64,000 nt of DNA from Sacculina carcini (lineage: Eukaryota > Arthropoda > Thecostraca > Sacculinidae): the NCBI GenBank assembly GCA_916048095.2, contig OU696573.1, positions 5,170,608-5,234,607 of the forward strand, written 5' to 3'. Of this stretch, positions 1 to 9,153 are shown one piece after another. Made by a program: the position numbers and the translations under genes. The notes below the pieces were generated by a model, which was not told where the DNA came from, searched no databases, and was given only the letters and a program-made list of their open reading frames with translations. Numbering within the stretch: the stretch's first letter is position 1; each line of letters starts with the position of its first letter.

Positions 1-116
1 AATAGCGGAAACATATTCAGAGGGTCTGTTCCTCCGTGGGCATCAAGGTCTTTCATGAGATTCGCCACTTCTTTTGATCGGAAGGCAATGCCTTTGATTT
101 TCGGGGCGAGGACAGA

Positions 117-1085
117 TTAATCGTCAGACGGAATGGACCCTTGACATTGCTTGGTATTGAAGTAATCCATAAGCAACTCTGCCTTCTCTGTTGGGTTGAT
201 TTTGAGCTCACCGTTCGCTGAAAATAAAGGAGGGACAGACAGGTCATGTCCAAACACTGACGATTTCAACGTTGACCACCATTTGTGGGCGTCATTGGCA
301 GATGTTAGCTTTTCAGCAAGTTTCTTTGAGTGACGTGTTTCCGCTTCTGAATACACATGCTCAGCATGCCGTCTGGCCTCAGTGTAGACATTCCATGAAT
401 CGGCTGAGCGTGATTGGAGCCACTTGTGGTAAGCCTCCTGCTTGGATTCACGAGCGCTGCGACATTCGTTGGTGAACCAGGCTTTGTCATCAGAGCGAAA
501 ACGTAGTTTTTTAGTAGGCACTCTCCTTGAGATGACATCGGTAATGTATTTGTTCAATGCATCGATGGGGCATTCCTTCTGCTGCAGATTTGAAACTTTA
601 ATTGCTTTCAATTCATCATTCACCTTCACCCAGTCAACATTGTTCTTCATGTGCACGAGCCTTGAAATCGTGTAAGGAGAAACCTTCTGTCTCAATGTCA
701 ACTTCACGGACAGCGACGAGTGATCTGAACTTCCTATTGGAGCTTGCACGCTTACACTCACGATATCTGAGACGTCTGTCATAACCAAGTCCAAACAGTT
801 TCCCGCTTGATGTGTGGGACCGGACACCATTTGGGAGCAGCCAGAAATGTTGCAGAAATCATATGCTGCTCTACCATGAGCGTCTGTAGGAGATGTCGAC
901 AAGAGCCACTCACGGTGATGGGCGTTCATGTCTCCCACAAATACAAATGCTGACTTGGTGTCCTTCTCCTGAATTGTTGACATGGCTGACAAGAGACATT
1001 CGTAGATAGAGTCGTTACTGTCTGGATTTCGGTAGGCTCCAAAGATGTAAAAATTCATCAAGGCGGTGTTGACACGCAGCAGCAT
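117..1085 (-). pseudogene. LINE-2A endonuclease (EEP/APE) segment, copy 1
   Basis: Encodes most of an apurinic-like endonuclease domain that nicks target DNA for target-primed reverse transcription. Visible motifs are the FVGDMNAHH stretch, the CLDLVMTD stretch and a GSSDHSSL stretch near the end of the fold, followed by a basic linker. The frame ends at a TAA on the reverse strand at 117-119, at the same place as in the copy at 58720-58722. The reverse transcriptase frame follows in phase from 116 down to position 1. The N-terminal part of the domain lies beyond the 1139-2015 insertion. Confidence 0.85.
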
Positions 1086-1220
1086 AAATTCATGACAAGT
1101 GCAGTCGTGAGCTGTAATTCTCGTTGCTGAAAAGCTGACTATTTGAATTTTACTCTCAAAACATGTACTGTATACGACTGAGAAATATGAGAAGACAATC
1201 TGTGGTATATTGCTGTGCCA

Positions 1221-1466
1221 TTAGTGTGTGTGTGTGTGTATGTTTGGGCTATAATGTTTCCGTATACAAGTGTGTATGTTAGCGCGAGTGAAAGTGTGCG
1301 CGTGTTTGTGTGGCTGTGGTCCTTGTGCGAGCGGTAGATGTTTGTTTGTGAACGTGTGCGTGTCTGTATGCGCAGCACTGGTTATACAGGCAGATGGTGT
1401 GCACGTGTGTGTATGTGTATGCGTGTGAGTGTGTGTGTGTGCGTGTGTTGGTGTGCGTGTGTGCTG
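1221..1466. repeat. TG-rich low-complexity tract
   Basis: Irregular (TG)n with TA, GC and other interruptions. The short cysteine/histidine/threonine-rich reading frames on both strands are products of the repeat, not genes. Confidence 0.85.
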
Positions 1467-1541
1467 AGCTTTGTTGGTGACTGTAACTAGGGGAAATGGT
1501 GAGTCGTTCCTGAGGCGTGTCTACGAGTGGTGTGGTCTTGT

Positions 1542-1577
1542 AGGCGCGCGTGGGACAGCGATGTCCCACGCGCGCCT
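1542..1577. repeat. Perfect 16-bp hairpin with 4-base loop
   Basis: AGGCGCGCGTGGGACA at 1542-1557 is followed by GCGA and the exact reverse complement at 1562-1577. It is very GC-rich and lies inside the unexplained insertion. It could be a transposon end-to-end junction or a terminator-like fold; the sequence alone does not decide. Confidence 0.9.
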
Positions 1578-2010
1578 GTCTTAATACACATTAATCTTGT
1601 TCGGCAGAAGTTGTTTTGTATTGACTACAAGCTATTTCGGCATCTTTTTGTTTTTGGATGGTTTTATTGAAGAGTTTTGGTGTGGTGGGAGCTTTGACCC
1701 GGTTTCGGCAGCAGTTGTGGCGGTCATCAGAGGCGGACAGGCATAGAGCGGTGTTCAGCGACGTGTCAAGACAGTGTTGCAGGGGGCGACTGTTGAGCAA
1801 GGTGCCGGTTGGAGACAGTGAGGGGGAAGCTGTGGCCGAGGGTGCTCGTCGGCCCGCCTTTTCTGGATGCGTCGCTGACCCGTCAGAGGAAGCTGCTGGA
1901 GGGTTGATGAATTGGGGCTGCCGAAGCCGGAGGACCTGAGCGGAGGACGGGACGTTGCGGCTTGTGTGGACGGTGGATCACGGCCGGCTGCGACAGGGTG
2001 CTGAGGAGCC

Positions 2011-2367
2011 TGAATCTCGTACACTGCCATGCTACGCCGCCTGTTTTTTGAGTCACGTTTGATTAGCAATGGCTTACTGAAACCTGGCATCAAGAGCTCA
2101 GATTGGTCCCGATAATCGGACACAAGCGTTTCGGCACAGATAACGATGTCCTTGGAGCGACTGGCTGCTGTCAAAGATAACGATGTCCTCAGATGCATAT
2201 GCTGAATCTCGTACACTGCCATGCCACGCCGCCTGTTTTTTGAGTCACGTTTGATTAGCAATGGCTTACTGAAACCTGGCATCAAGAGCTCAGATTGGTC
2301 CCGATAATCGGACACAAGCGTTTCGGCACAGATAACGATGTCCTTGGAGCGACTGGCTGCTGTCAAA
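2011..2367 (-). repeat. 192-bp-offset tandem duplication within LINE-2A copy 1
   Basis: About 165 bp of the endonuclease N-terminus (the segment encoding TAASRSKDIVICAE and following) is present twice, starting near 2011 and 2203. The duplicates differ at only one or two bases. The second LINE copy has a single version, so the duplication arose in this copy. Confidence 0.85.
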
Positions 2368-2933
2368 TCTCTGATGTTCTTATACAAGCCCCTGATGTTG
2401 GCGAAAAGTATATTTGAAAATCGTTTTTGTGGTCGAGCAGGACCGGGATTCATTTCAACATCGCCACACATCATCAGTAGAAACGACAAATCCACGGTGT
2501 GAGAAGGCACACACACAACGCAAAGCAGACATACAAATAAACACATAATGCACGACGCATGCGAACACAAAAACACAACACATAACACATGCATACGAAA
2601 TTTCACAACAAAAAACAAGCATACAACACACACAATACAAAGCAAACATACACACAAAAACACACACAATAAGAACACTAGAAAACACATGTGAGAACAA
2701 TTTATTGAGAGCTCATTGTTAAACACATTTCGCAAGGCAAAATGTCCAATGGGCGACCACAAAGACAGAGTATGAGAGCAACACAGAATTAGTTGGCACC
2801 TCAGTGCGAGGAAAGAGCTGGGCGCTGACGGAAAACGGGAAAACCGGCCGTTAGCCGCCGGGGCGGGGCTACAATTTTCGGCCCGCCACATCAACAAAAC
2901 AGACATGAGACAGAAAATAATACATATATCCAT
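2018..2933 (-). pseudogene. LINE-2A N-terminal frame with 2A motif, copy 1
   Basis: Starts at the ATG complementary to 2931-2933. It encodes a very hydrophobic cysteine-rich N-terminus, then the 2A motif GDVEMNPGP (DVEMNPGP is the complement of 2439-2462), then the start of the endonuclease domain. It is almost identical to residues 1-230 of the copy at 56971. The frame continues through the tandem duplication and is then diverted by the 1139-2015 insertion. Confidence 0.85.
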
Positions 2934-3283
2934 GAACAACACTTATATTTATAGACAAAGTTAAATTAAATAATATACAAACTGAACTGAAAAGTGACGA
3001 AAAAGAATGTGATGAGAGAATTCAGCAGGAAGATTGCAAAGCAACTATGGCTGCGAACCCTGATTCTCAATCACATTCAGAAACAAAATATAAAAATTCA
3101 AATATATAACCTGAAATAAAAAAAGATTAATTGACTTAAAAGTCTTAAACAGTCTTAAAAGTAAATGAATGAGCTCGCAAGAAGAAAATATCCGCCTTTA
3201 AAAAGGCAAATATTATCAATGAACAAAAGGAGTAATGAAAAATCAAAATAACGCTAAATCAAATATAATAATAAAACAACCTG

Positions 3284-3577
3284 ATGGTGTGTATTATTTT
3301 AAGTGAGGGGGTATGTAGTGTCTTGTATCATGTGCGGTTTACTGTATTGCGATTGTAAAGATGGAGCGACGTGTATCGCGATATTGTGACGTGTATTGTA
3401 CGATTGTGAAATGGACCAATCAGAGGAAGGCACGTATGACAGCAAGGTACAATCGGGGTCAGGCTATAGAGTAAAGCAGTCTAGGTGTAGGTCTCGTTCC
3501 GTCAACTTGTCTGTGTTTTAATATACTTGTGAGTCAAGCCACATCTCAGATTCGCTCGCCATCGCTCCGACACTACA
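3284..3577 (+). mobile_element. LTR-A: 3' end of an LTR retrotransposon (polypurine tract + LTR)
   Basis: A 264-bp LTR at 3314-3577 begins TGTAGTGTC and ends GACACTACA, a perfect 9-bp terminal inverted match. It is preceded by a purine run (AGTGAGGGGG, about 3302-3312) that fits a polypurine tract, which marks this as a 3' LTR on the plus strand. The rest of the element is not in the window; LINE-2A copy 1 abuts it on the left, so the body may lie further left. No target duplication is evident. Fossil, incomplete. Confidence 0.7.
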
Positions 3578-4303
3578 ATTTGGCTGCAACTCTTTGATTC
3601 CCGTAAGCAGTCAGTCGACTTCCTGTGGCTACCAATTCAGGAGAGCCAATCATTTGATACCCCCGTAATCCGACCAAGGAGCATGTCGCTCCTGTGTCCA
3701 ACTGAAACCGCACAGAATGATCATTGACGAATATGTCAAGCATAACACGCGATCTATCAGACGTATATACTGACTGAACTCCATGGAGACTTTCTGAAAT
3801 ACTGTTAACATTTCCAGGAGCTTCTGCGCCTTGTTCATCGATGACGTCAGCCTCATGGATAAAATCTCTTCTTCGAGCCCCACCTTGATGTCCGGAACCA
3901 CGTGGAGGTCTGGTACCTCGGTACCCAACTGCAGGAATGTCGCGCTGACCTGGCGCTTGTCGACCCCCAGCTGATGTACATACTGACGCCAGATGACCCA
4001 CACGCTGACACACATAGCAGGTTCTGCGATTATGAGGACATGAGCGTCTATCATGATCCACAAAACAACGAGGACATGACTTAAGTTTCTCTGTCTCTGA
4101 GGCCGGTCTGTGAGTACTTTTCTTGCTGTAGTAATCGCACATTTTGTTCACCTCAATATCTTTCTGTGTTTTCTTCTCACGTGTCAGGCGGCCCGCTGTT
4201 TCTGTCGTGCGCATGTAGTTAGTAGCTATATTCAGCACTGTCGGAAGATCAGGGTGTATCTGAGCGATACAGGCTCGACGCACTTCGTCGTGTGGTGTCT
4301 TGC
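3578..4303 (-). pseudogene. gag-protease fragment of a Ty3/Gypsy-like element (fossil)
   Basis: Minus-strand frame of about 240 residues. It has a nucleocapsid-type zinc knuckle (CYVCQRVGHLASVC, CX2C-X4-H-X4-C), a preceding cysteine-rich stretch, and an aspartic protease active-site motif (LDTGATCSLVG). It is cut at one end by LTR-A and at the other by the duplicated block starting at 4304. The protease motif differs from those of the other elements in the window, so it is a separate family. Broken relic with neither LTR nor polymerase. Confidence 0.85.
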
Positions 4304-4547
4304 ATTCAGTGTGTCTAGCGAGCGCGCGCGGCTCGGTGTTGTTGGTGTTGCGGTGCATTTCGGTGAAGCGATTCTGCGTGGTGAATTGTGTTGTGAATCC
4401 GAGTGGATTATTGTGCGCACTAATCTGTGTTATTTATTATCAGTGTGTGTAACGAGTTTCGTGTTATTGGTTATTTTGAATGTTCTGCGAATATCATCGT
4501 TCTTCGTATTGACTGACTTTTGCAGTTGTCCGGCCGGGGTGCCACAC
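4304..4547 (+). repeat. Partial LTR of LTR-B carried in the duplicated block
   Basis: Matches the last 244 bp or so of the 3' LTR at 20872-21260, ending GGGGTGCCACA, and is followed by the CGGAG that is the LTR-B target duplication at the other locus. No LTR-B internal sequence accompanies it. Confidence 0.9.
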
Positions 4548-4552
4548 GGAGT

Positions 4553-7209
4553 CAGACTTGAGATCAAACTTTTATTTTTCACCGCTCCTCGTAATAATAT
4601 ATCACATGCTGTTTTGTCTGTTTCACCAGCTGTGCGTTCAGTCATCAAAAATGCCGGTGACCGTCTCTTCATCGAACTGCGTTCATGCCCAGTTTACGAT
4701 CGTTACTGGGTAGCTCACTGTGGTCGATGTGCCGGTCTCGGCCACAAAGAAACACACTGCACACGTCCGGTGATGTGTGGTCATTGTGCAGGCCCTCATA
4801 GGTCTGTTGACTGTGACCGCTCAGCACCTGAATGGTGCAACGATTGTGCTTCGTCTTTGCGTCCACATAACCATTCATCTTTTAACTCTTCCTGTCCTTC
4901 TTTCTTGGCTGAAAGAAATTCTATCCGGCTCCGCACTATGTCCTCCGGTCCGTCCGTCTCTCCTTCTTCCACCTGACTAGCCTCCCAAGCATCCTCTCCT
5001 AAGCATTCCTCTAATCGCTCTTCCTTGTCTAGTTCCTCTCTTTGGTCTAATATTCCTATTGGATTTATTAACATTCGTTCCTGTCGCAATAAAACTACTC
5101 ATCTCTGCCATATCATATCCCTCCACTCTCTCGCAATTTTGTGTCTTGTTGAAACCTGGCTCTTTGACTCCGACATTCCTTCTTTCTCCTCTAACATTCC
5201 CACAGGTTACTCCTTCCTACACAAATCTAGGTCAAATACCAAGTCTTCCGGTGGTGGAGTGGGCTGAATTTTCTCTAAATCTCTACATGTTTCAGTCTTA
5301 TCTTTTCCGTCTATTTGTTCTTTCTCATCCTTTGAATTCCTTGCTCTACAACTTTCACCGCCTTCTTCTCCGAAGTTCTGTATCACCATTATTTATCGCC
5401 ATAATCATCCTGACACTTGCTCTTCTTTTTTCACTGAATTTCCTACTCTCCTCGACTGCATCATATCCTCTTTCTCTAGTCGCTTTATTATCCTAGGCGA
5501 TTTCAACTTTTGGGTGGATTCGCCTAGCTCTAATGTCCTTGCTTCTCAATTTCTAAATATCTTAGACTCTCATGGTTTGTTCTCTCCTGTTTCCTCGCCT
5601 ACTCATATCTCCGGTCATTCCTTAGATCTTATCCTTTTCCCATCGCCTGTCCTTACTACCGACAATTCTCCCTCCAATGTAACTGTCTTTCCTTCCGATC
5701 TTTCTTTGTCTGACCATAGTCTTCTTCTTACCACTCTTCCTTGTCTCGCCTCGCTGCCTCCTCATACTCCTGCTTTGATTGCCTATCGTAACTTTAAAGA
5801 ATTCGATCCGATGCAGTTTTACCTATTACTTGATTCCTTATTACCTCTGCAAACGCTTTATTTCCTGAATCCTTCGGACATCTATCCCCACCTATCTTCT
5901 GCTTTATCTAAAATCAGTGACTTTTTGTTTCCTTTACTTATCCGGCGCAATACAACTAATTCTTCTCCTCCTTGGTTTAACTCTCAACTTCGTCTATTGA
6001 AAAGACATCAACGTTCACTTCTACGAATCTGGAAACGTACATCTCATCCATCTGATTGGTCTTCCTTCTCTGTTTCCCGCTCTTCTTATATCTCGGCCTT
6101 GTCTGCAGCGAAACAAAATTACTTCTCCTCCCGTCTCTCTTCGCTCTCCCGATCCCCTAAGTCTCTTTGGACAACTCTAAACTCTCTCACTGGTTCTCGA
6201 TCTAACTCCTCTTTATCTAATCTAACTGCCTCTCAATCATCTTCTCATTTCACTAATAAAGTCCTAACTGTTCAATCTAAACTCGCCTCTTCCAATATCC
6301 CTGTTACACATACTCGTGTGTCTATACAATTCACTTCATTCTCGCAAATACATCTTTCAGATATTCTTACCATGATATCTTCACTCAAAATTTCCTCCTC
6401 TCCGGCTGATCCTATTAATTTTAGAGCTATCTCTCCTTCAATATTTTCTCTTGTTCCTTATCTATTACATCTCATTAATTCATCATTTCTTCATGGCCAA
6501 TTCCTATCTGATAAACATGCCATCGTCCATCCTATCCTTAAAAAACCTACATTAAATCCGTCTGAATGCGCTAATCACCGTCCTATATCTCTTCTCAGCT
6601 TTCCTTCAAAACTCCTTGAATCAGTTATTTTTTCCCAGTTGTCTCCCCTTATTTCCCAGGTCCTTCATCCTTTCCAATCTGGTTTTCGCTCCTGTCACTC
6701 TACGGAATCCGTCCTTATTTCAGTTACTCATGAAATATTATCTCAATTTTCCTATCGTCAATCAGTTCTCCTTGTTCTTCTCGATATGTCTCTAGCCTTC
6801 GATCTTGTCAATCATGCCATTCTTATCAATGATCTTTCTTCTCTGGGTCAATGATCTAGCTCTATTTCGCGCACCTGTCGTTTGATTTTACGCAGTCTAT
6901 ACCCTATTCGATCCTGTTTAGACCAGCCTTCTTCTATTAAATTAATACAGTCTCTTGTTCTTTCTCGTCTTGATTATTGCAGCTCACTCCACTACATTCT
7001 TACCAACAAATCCCTGAAAATCCTTCAAAAAATAATTAATCAATCCTGTCGTTTTGTGCTCCATCCTACACCTTGCCGCCATACCTCACAATTCTTGTTT
7101 CAATTCCACTGGCTTCCCATCATTCCTAGGATTCATTTTCGGCTGTGTTGTCTCATATATATAATTCTGCACAATAGCTCTTCCACGTCCTATCTTTTTG
7201 ATCTTCTAT
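4553..7209 (+). pseudogene. LINE (zinc-knuckle, TTG-tailed family) copy C: ORF1 part, endonuclease, RT
   Basis: Same content as the copy at 21266. It holds the end of ORF1 with two zinc knuckles (CGRCAGLGHKETHC; CGHCAGPHRSVDC, about 4719-4820), then a separate-frame endonuclease (SFINIRSCRNK-like start near 5050; SGHSLDLIL and LSDHSLLL motifs near 5610-5740), then a reverse transcriptase with HRPISLLS, QSGFRSCHSTES and LLDMSLAFDLVNH. The segment that should carry the YADD catalytic motif is missing: the frame stops at 6852 and resumes downstream of that region at about 6882. The same internal loss is seen in the 21266 copy. Not functional. The sense strand is strongly pyrimidine-rich. Confidence 0.85.
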
Positions 7210-7432
7210 ACCATTTACAAGTCAATTTGGCAAAAGTGAAAATCAATTTGGCAAAAGTGAAAATCAATTTGGCAAAAGTGAAAATCAATTTGGCAAAAGT
7301 GAAAATCAATTTGGCAAAAGTGAAAATCAATTTGGTAATTCTTACAAATTTAGGTGGTAGTCGCATTGATAATGCATAATCATATTGTTTATTAGTGTTT
7401 TAGTAACAAATATATTACTCATGCAAATGATA
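7210..7432 (+). mobile_element. Foldback element, left-arm remnant with five 21-bp repeats
   Basis: Begins TACCATTTACAAG after a TA, followed by about five copies of the 21-bp unit containing TTTGGCAAAAGTGAAAAT and by the arm sequence ending CATGCAAATGATA. It is inserted at the same LINE site as in the 21266 copy. The rest of the element is lost except for about 19 bp at 8197-8215. Confidence 0.85.
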
Positions 7433-8196
7433 TGTCTGGTCTTCAAACTTATACACTCTCCCTCTTCTCCTTCATATCTCCGTTCCCTATTGACTCTCAA
7501 TAATCGCACTTCTTGTCGCATTCCTGTGCCATTAGTCTGTCCTCCTGCTCTTAATCAATCCTCTTGGTCATCCAAATCTTTTTATTTCTCTGCTCCTCGT
7601 ATCTATAACTCGCTTCCATCTTACCTTCACCACAAGTCTTCATTCCGATCCTTTTCTGCTGATCTTCATAAATATCTGCTCACTCGTTCTCTTGATGACT
7701 AAATGTATTATTTGTCTTTGGTTATATGTGTGTTGTTCGTGCTGATCGTCCTGTGTTGTACCCTCGTTGTTCTTGCTTGATATTTGTCTTTTTACTCACT
7801 GTGAATTATCTGTTTTCGTTGCTGCGTCCCGTTTTTGCATCTCTTGCATTCGTCGTTGTCTGGTCAGGCTTCGCCCTGCTACTGGTAACCGTGTAATTCC
7901 AGTACAACCAGATTCATGGTCGAGTTGTCGGCGACTAAACCGGCTCCCCCACTGTTCTGCAGTGAGGAGGGTGGCTAGACACCCGACAGGAAAAAAAACA
8001 AAACCTGTTTCAAGGGCGGATGAGCTATCTGATAGCCAACGGCCATCTAGCATGTTCCAGTTTGCAAACGTGTTTTCATTTTTCTATTTGTGCCTACTCC
8101 CTGCTCGCTGTTATGTTCCTGTCGGTTGTCTTTTTCGCGCCTGTGTATAAATATGTGCGCTATATTAAATATATGTTGTTGTTGTTGTTGTTGTTG
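7433..8196 (+). mobile_element. 5'-truncated LINE 3' end with (TTG)n tail
   Basis: Encodes the C-terminal part of a reverse transcriptase protein (FKLIHSPSSPSYL to LLTRSLDD, ending at 7702), followed by a 3' untranslated region and a (TTG)n tail. It is flanked by TGATA at 7428-7432 and at 8195-8199, and removing it restores the foldback sequence exactly, so it is a 5'-truncated insertion by target-primed reverse transcription. It belongs to the same subfamily as the LINE at 33066-41454. Confidence 0.85.
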
Positions 8197-8215
8197 ATAT
8201 CAATTAATGTTTTAT

Positions 8216-8524
8216 AAACATGTTTTGTAAACATCTGAATGTCGATTGATAATCTTGTTCAAATTGTCATCAGGCACACTAACGGTCTTCTGCACTACAT
8301 GCGTGATAAGTACAAGAGGTGTTATAAAATACGAAACAGATATCCATGAAAGTTCCATAGACTTCACTGATGGATATATGAATGCGTTTAATGTTGAGCA
8401 ACAATATAATGTACGAGGCACAAATGGTGTCAAGAGAAGAGGCTTGTGTCAACCGTCTAACTGTGAAAATACACAAGACATTAGGTTGAAAGCACTTAAC
8501 TTGCTACTTAATAAACAAGCGGAG
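8216..8524 (+). mobile_element. LTR-D copy 1, first surviving segment
   Basis: From about 8310 it matches the reverse complement of 55930-56165, internal sequence of the LTR-D copy on the right of the window. Similarity stops at the CGGAG where LTR-B begins and resumes at 26207. The first 90 bases or so are not clearly matched. No coding domain is recognised in this segment. Confidence 0.75.
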
Positions 8525-8570
8525 TGTAGTTTAATGTATGTATGTGCGCGTGTCTGCGTATGTTGTTCTA
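8525..8570 (+). repeat. 5' LTR of LTR-B, left piece
   Basis: First 46 bp of the LTR, matching 20872-20917. It is separated from the remainder (16891-17233) by the foldback element inserted at a TA. Confidence 0.88.
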
Positions 8571-9153
8571 TACCAGGGGTCACCAAACTACGGCCCGCGG
8601 GCCGAATCCGGCCCGCGACGTCAGTTAACCAGGCCCGTCGACGGTGAACTGACGTCCTTCCTCGGCTCGTGGTAGGTTCGCCTACGCTCTGACGTCACCA
8701 TGGTTTCCATGGCTACACACACAAACACGCATCTTTCCCATCCCTAGATAAGTCCGGCTCCAGTAATATTTACTTCTTTTTGCCTGTCATCCATTTTATA
8801 GGTATGTAACAAGGATTTCTTTGTTTGACAGTGATAGTTAAGTGGACTAAAAGTGTGATTAGAGGTCATAAAGTAACAAATATAGTATAATAATGCTATA
8901 GAAGCCTCGTGTTATTCACCTCACCTTATGTGATATATTCCATAACTAAATGTACCTATAAGCTTTATATGTACCTTTGGTGAGCCGCAGCTTCACCAGT
9001 GCACAGTGTGGCAAATTGTTCACAATGAATTTTTGCCACACTGTGCAGTGACCCCTGAATCTTCTGCTTTACTTATGTTTCAATAGGGTATTAATTATGT
9101 TTATAATTCAAATTCTTTTTCATTTTCAGATCCCATTTTCTTCACCCTTCATT

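Larger units (their letters stand above)
1139..2015. other. Insertion in LINE-2A copy 1, origin unresolved
   Basis: Replaces a few bases of the endonuclease coding region relative to the intact copy. The first 60 bases or so (1140-1195) resemble internal LTR-D sequence found near 56420-56485. They are followed by a TG-rich low-complexity tract and a perfect hairpin. The remaining GC-richer 0.4 kb (1590-2010) I do not recognise. The reading frames here are repeat-driven and I do not call a gene. Confidence 0.6.
1..3283 (-). mobile_element. LINE-2A copy 1 (CR1/Jockey-group non-LTR retrotransposon), partial
   Basis: Minus-strand copy of the LINE seen complete at 56485-61052. It covers the 5' untranslated region (about 2940-3283), the N-terminal reading frame with a 2A motif, the endonuclease domain, and the first part of the reverse transcriptase, where the window begins. 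The 5' boundary near 3283 is where similarity to the other copy starts. Protein identity over the endonuclease is nearly complete (two differences in about 320 residues), so both copies are young. This copy is broken by an insertion of about 0.88 kb (1139-2015) and a local tandem duplication (2011-2367). It lies directly upstream of the polypurine tract of LTR-A, so it may have inserted into that element. Confidence 0.9.
4304..8215 (+). mobile_element. Duplicated composite block: LTR-B piece + LINE + foldback piece
   Basis: 4304-7432 plus 8197-8215 is a near-identical copy of about 21017-24140. It starts inside the 3' LTR of LTR-B (LTR position about 146), passes through the LTR end, the CGGAG target duplication and the LINE, and ends inside the foldback insertion. 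I count roughly ten substitutions in about 3 kb. At three positions where the two LTRs of LTR-B differ, this copy carries the 3' LTR version, so it derives from the 3' LTR-LINE junction. A 5'-truncated LINE (7433-8196) has since inserted. Confidence 0.85.

Noticed and set aside
1139-1569. Threonine/histidine-rich small proteins on the minus strand
   Set aside because: They are translations of the TG-rich tract.
3314-4303. LTR-A and the gag-protease fragment as one element
   Set aside because: The LTR and its polypurine tract read on the plus strand while the coding fragment reads on the minus strand and stops at the LTR edge, so they are more likely two separate relics.
7210-7340. CRISPR-like array (21-bp direct repeats)
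   Set aside because: The repeats are contiguous with no spacers, in an animal genome and within transposon arms.
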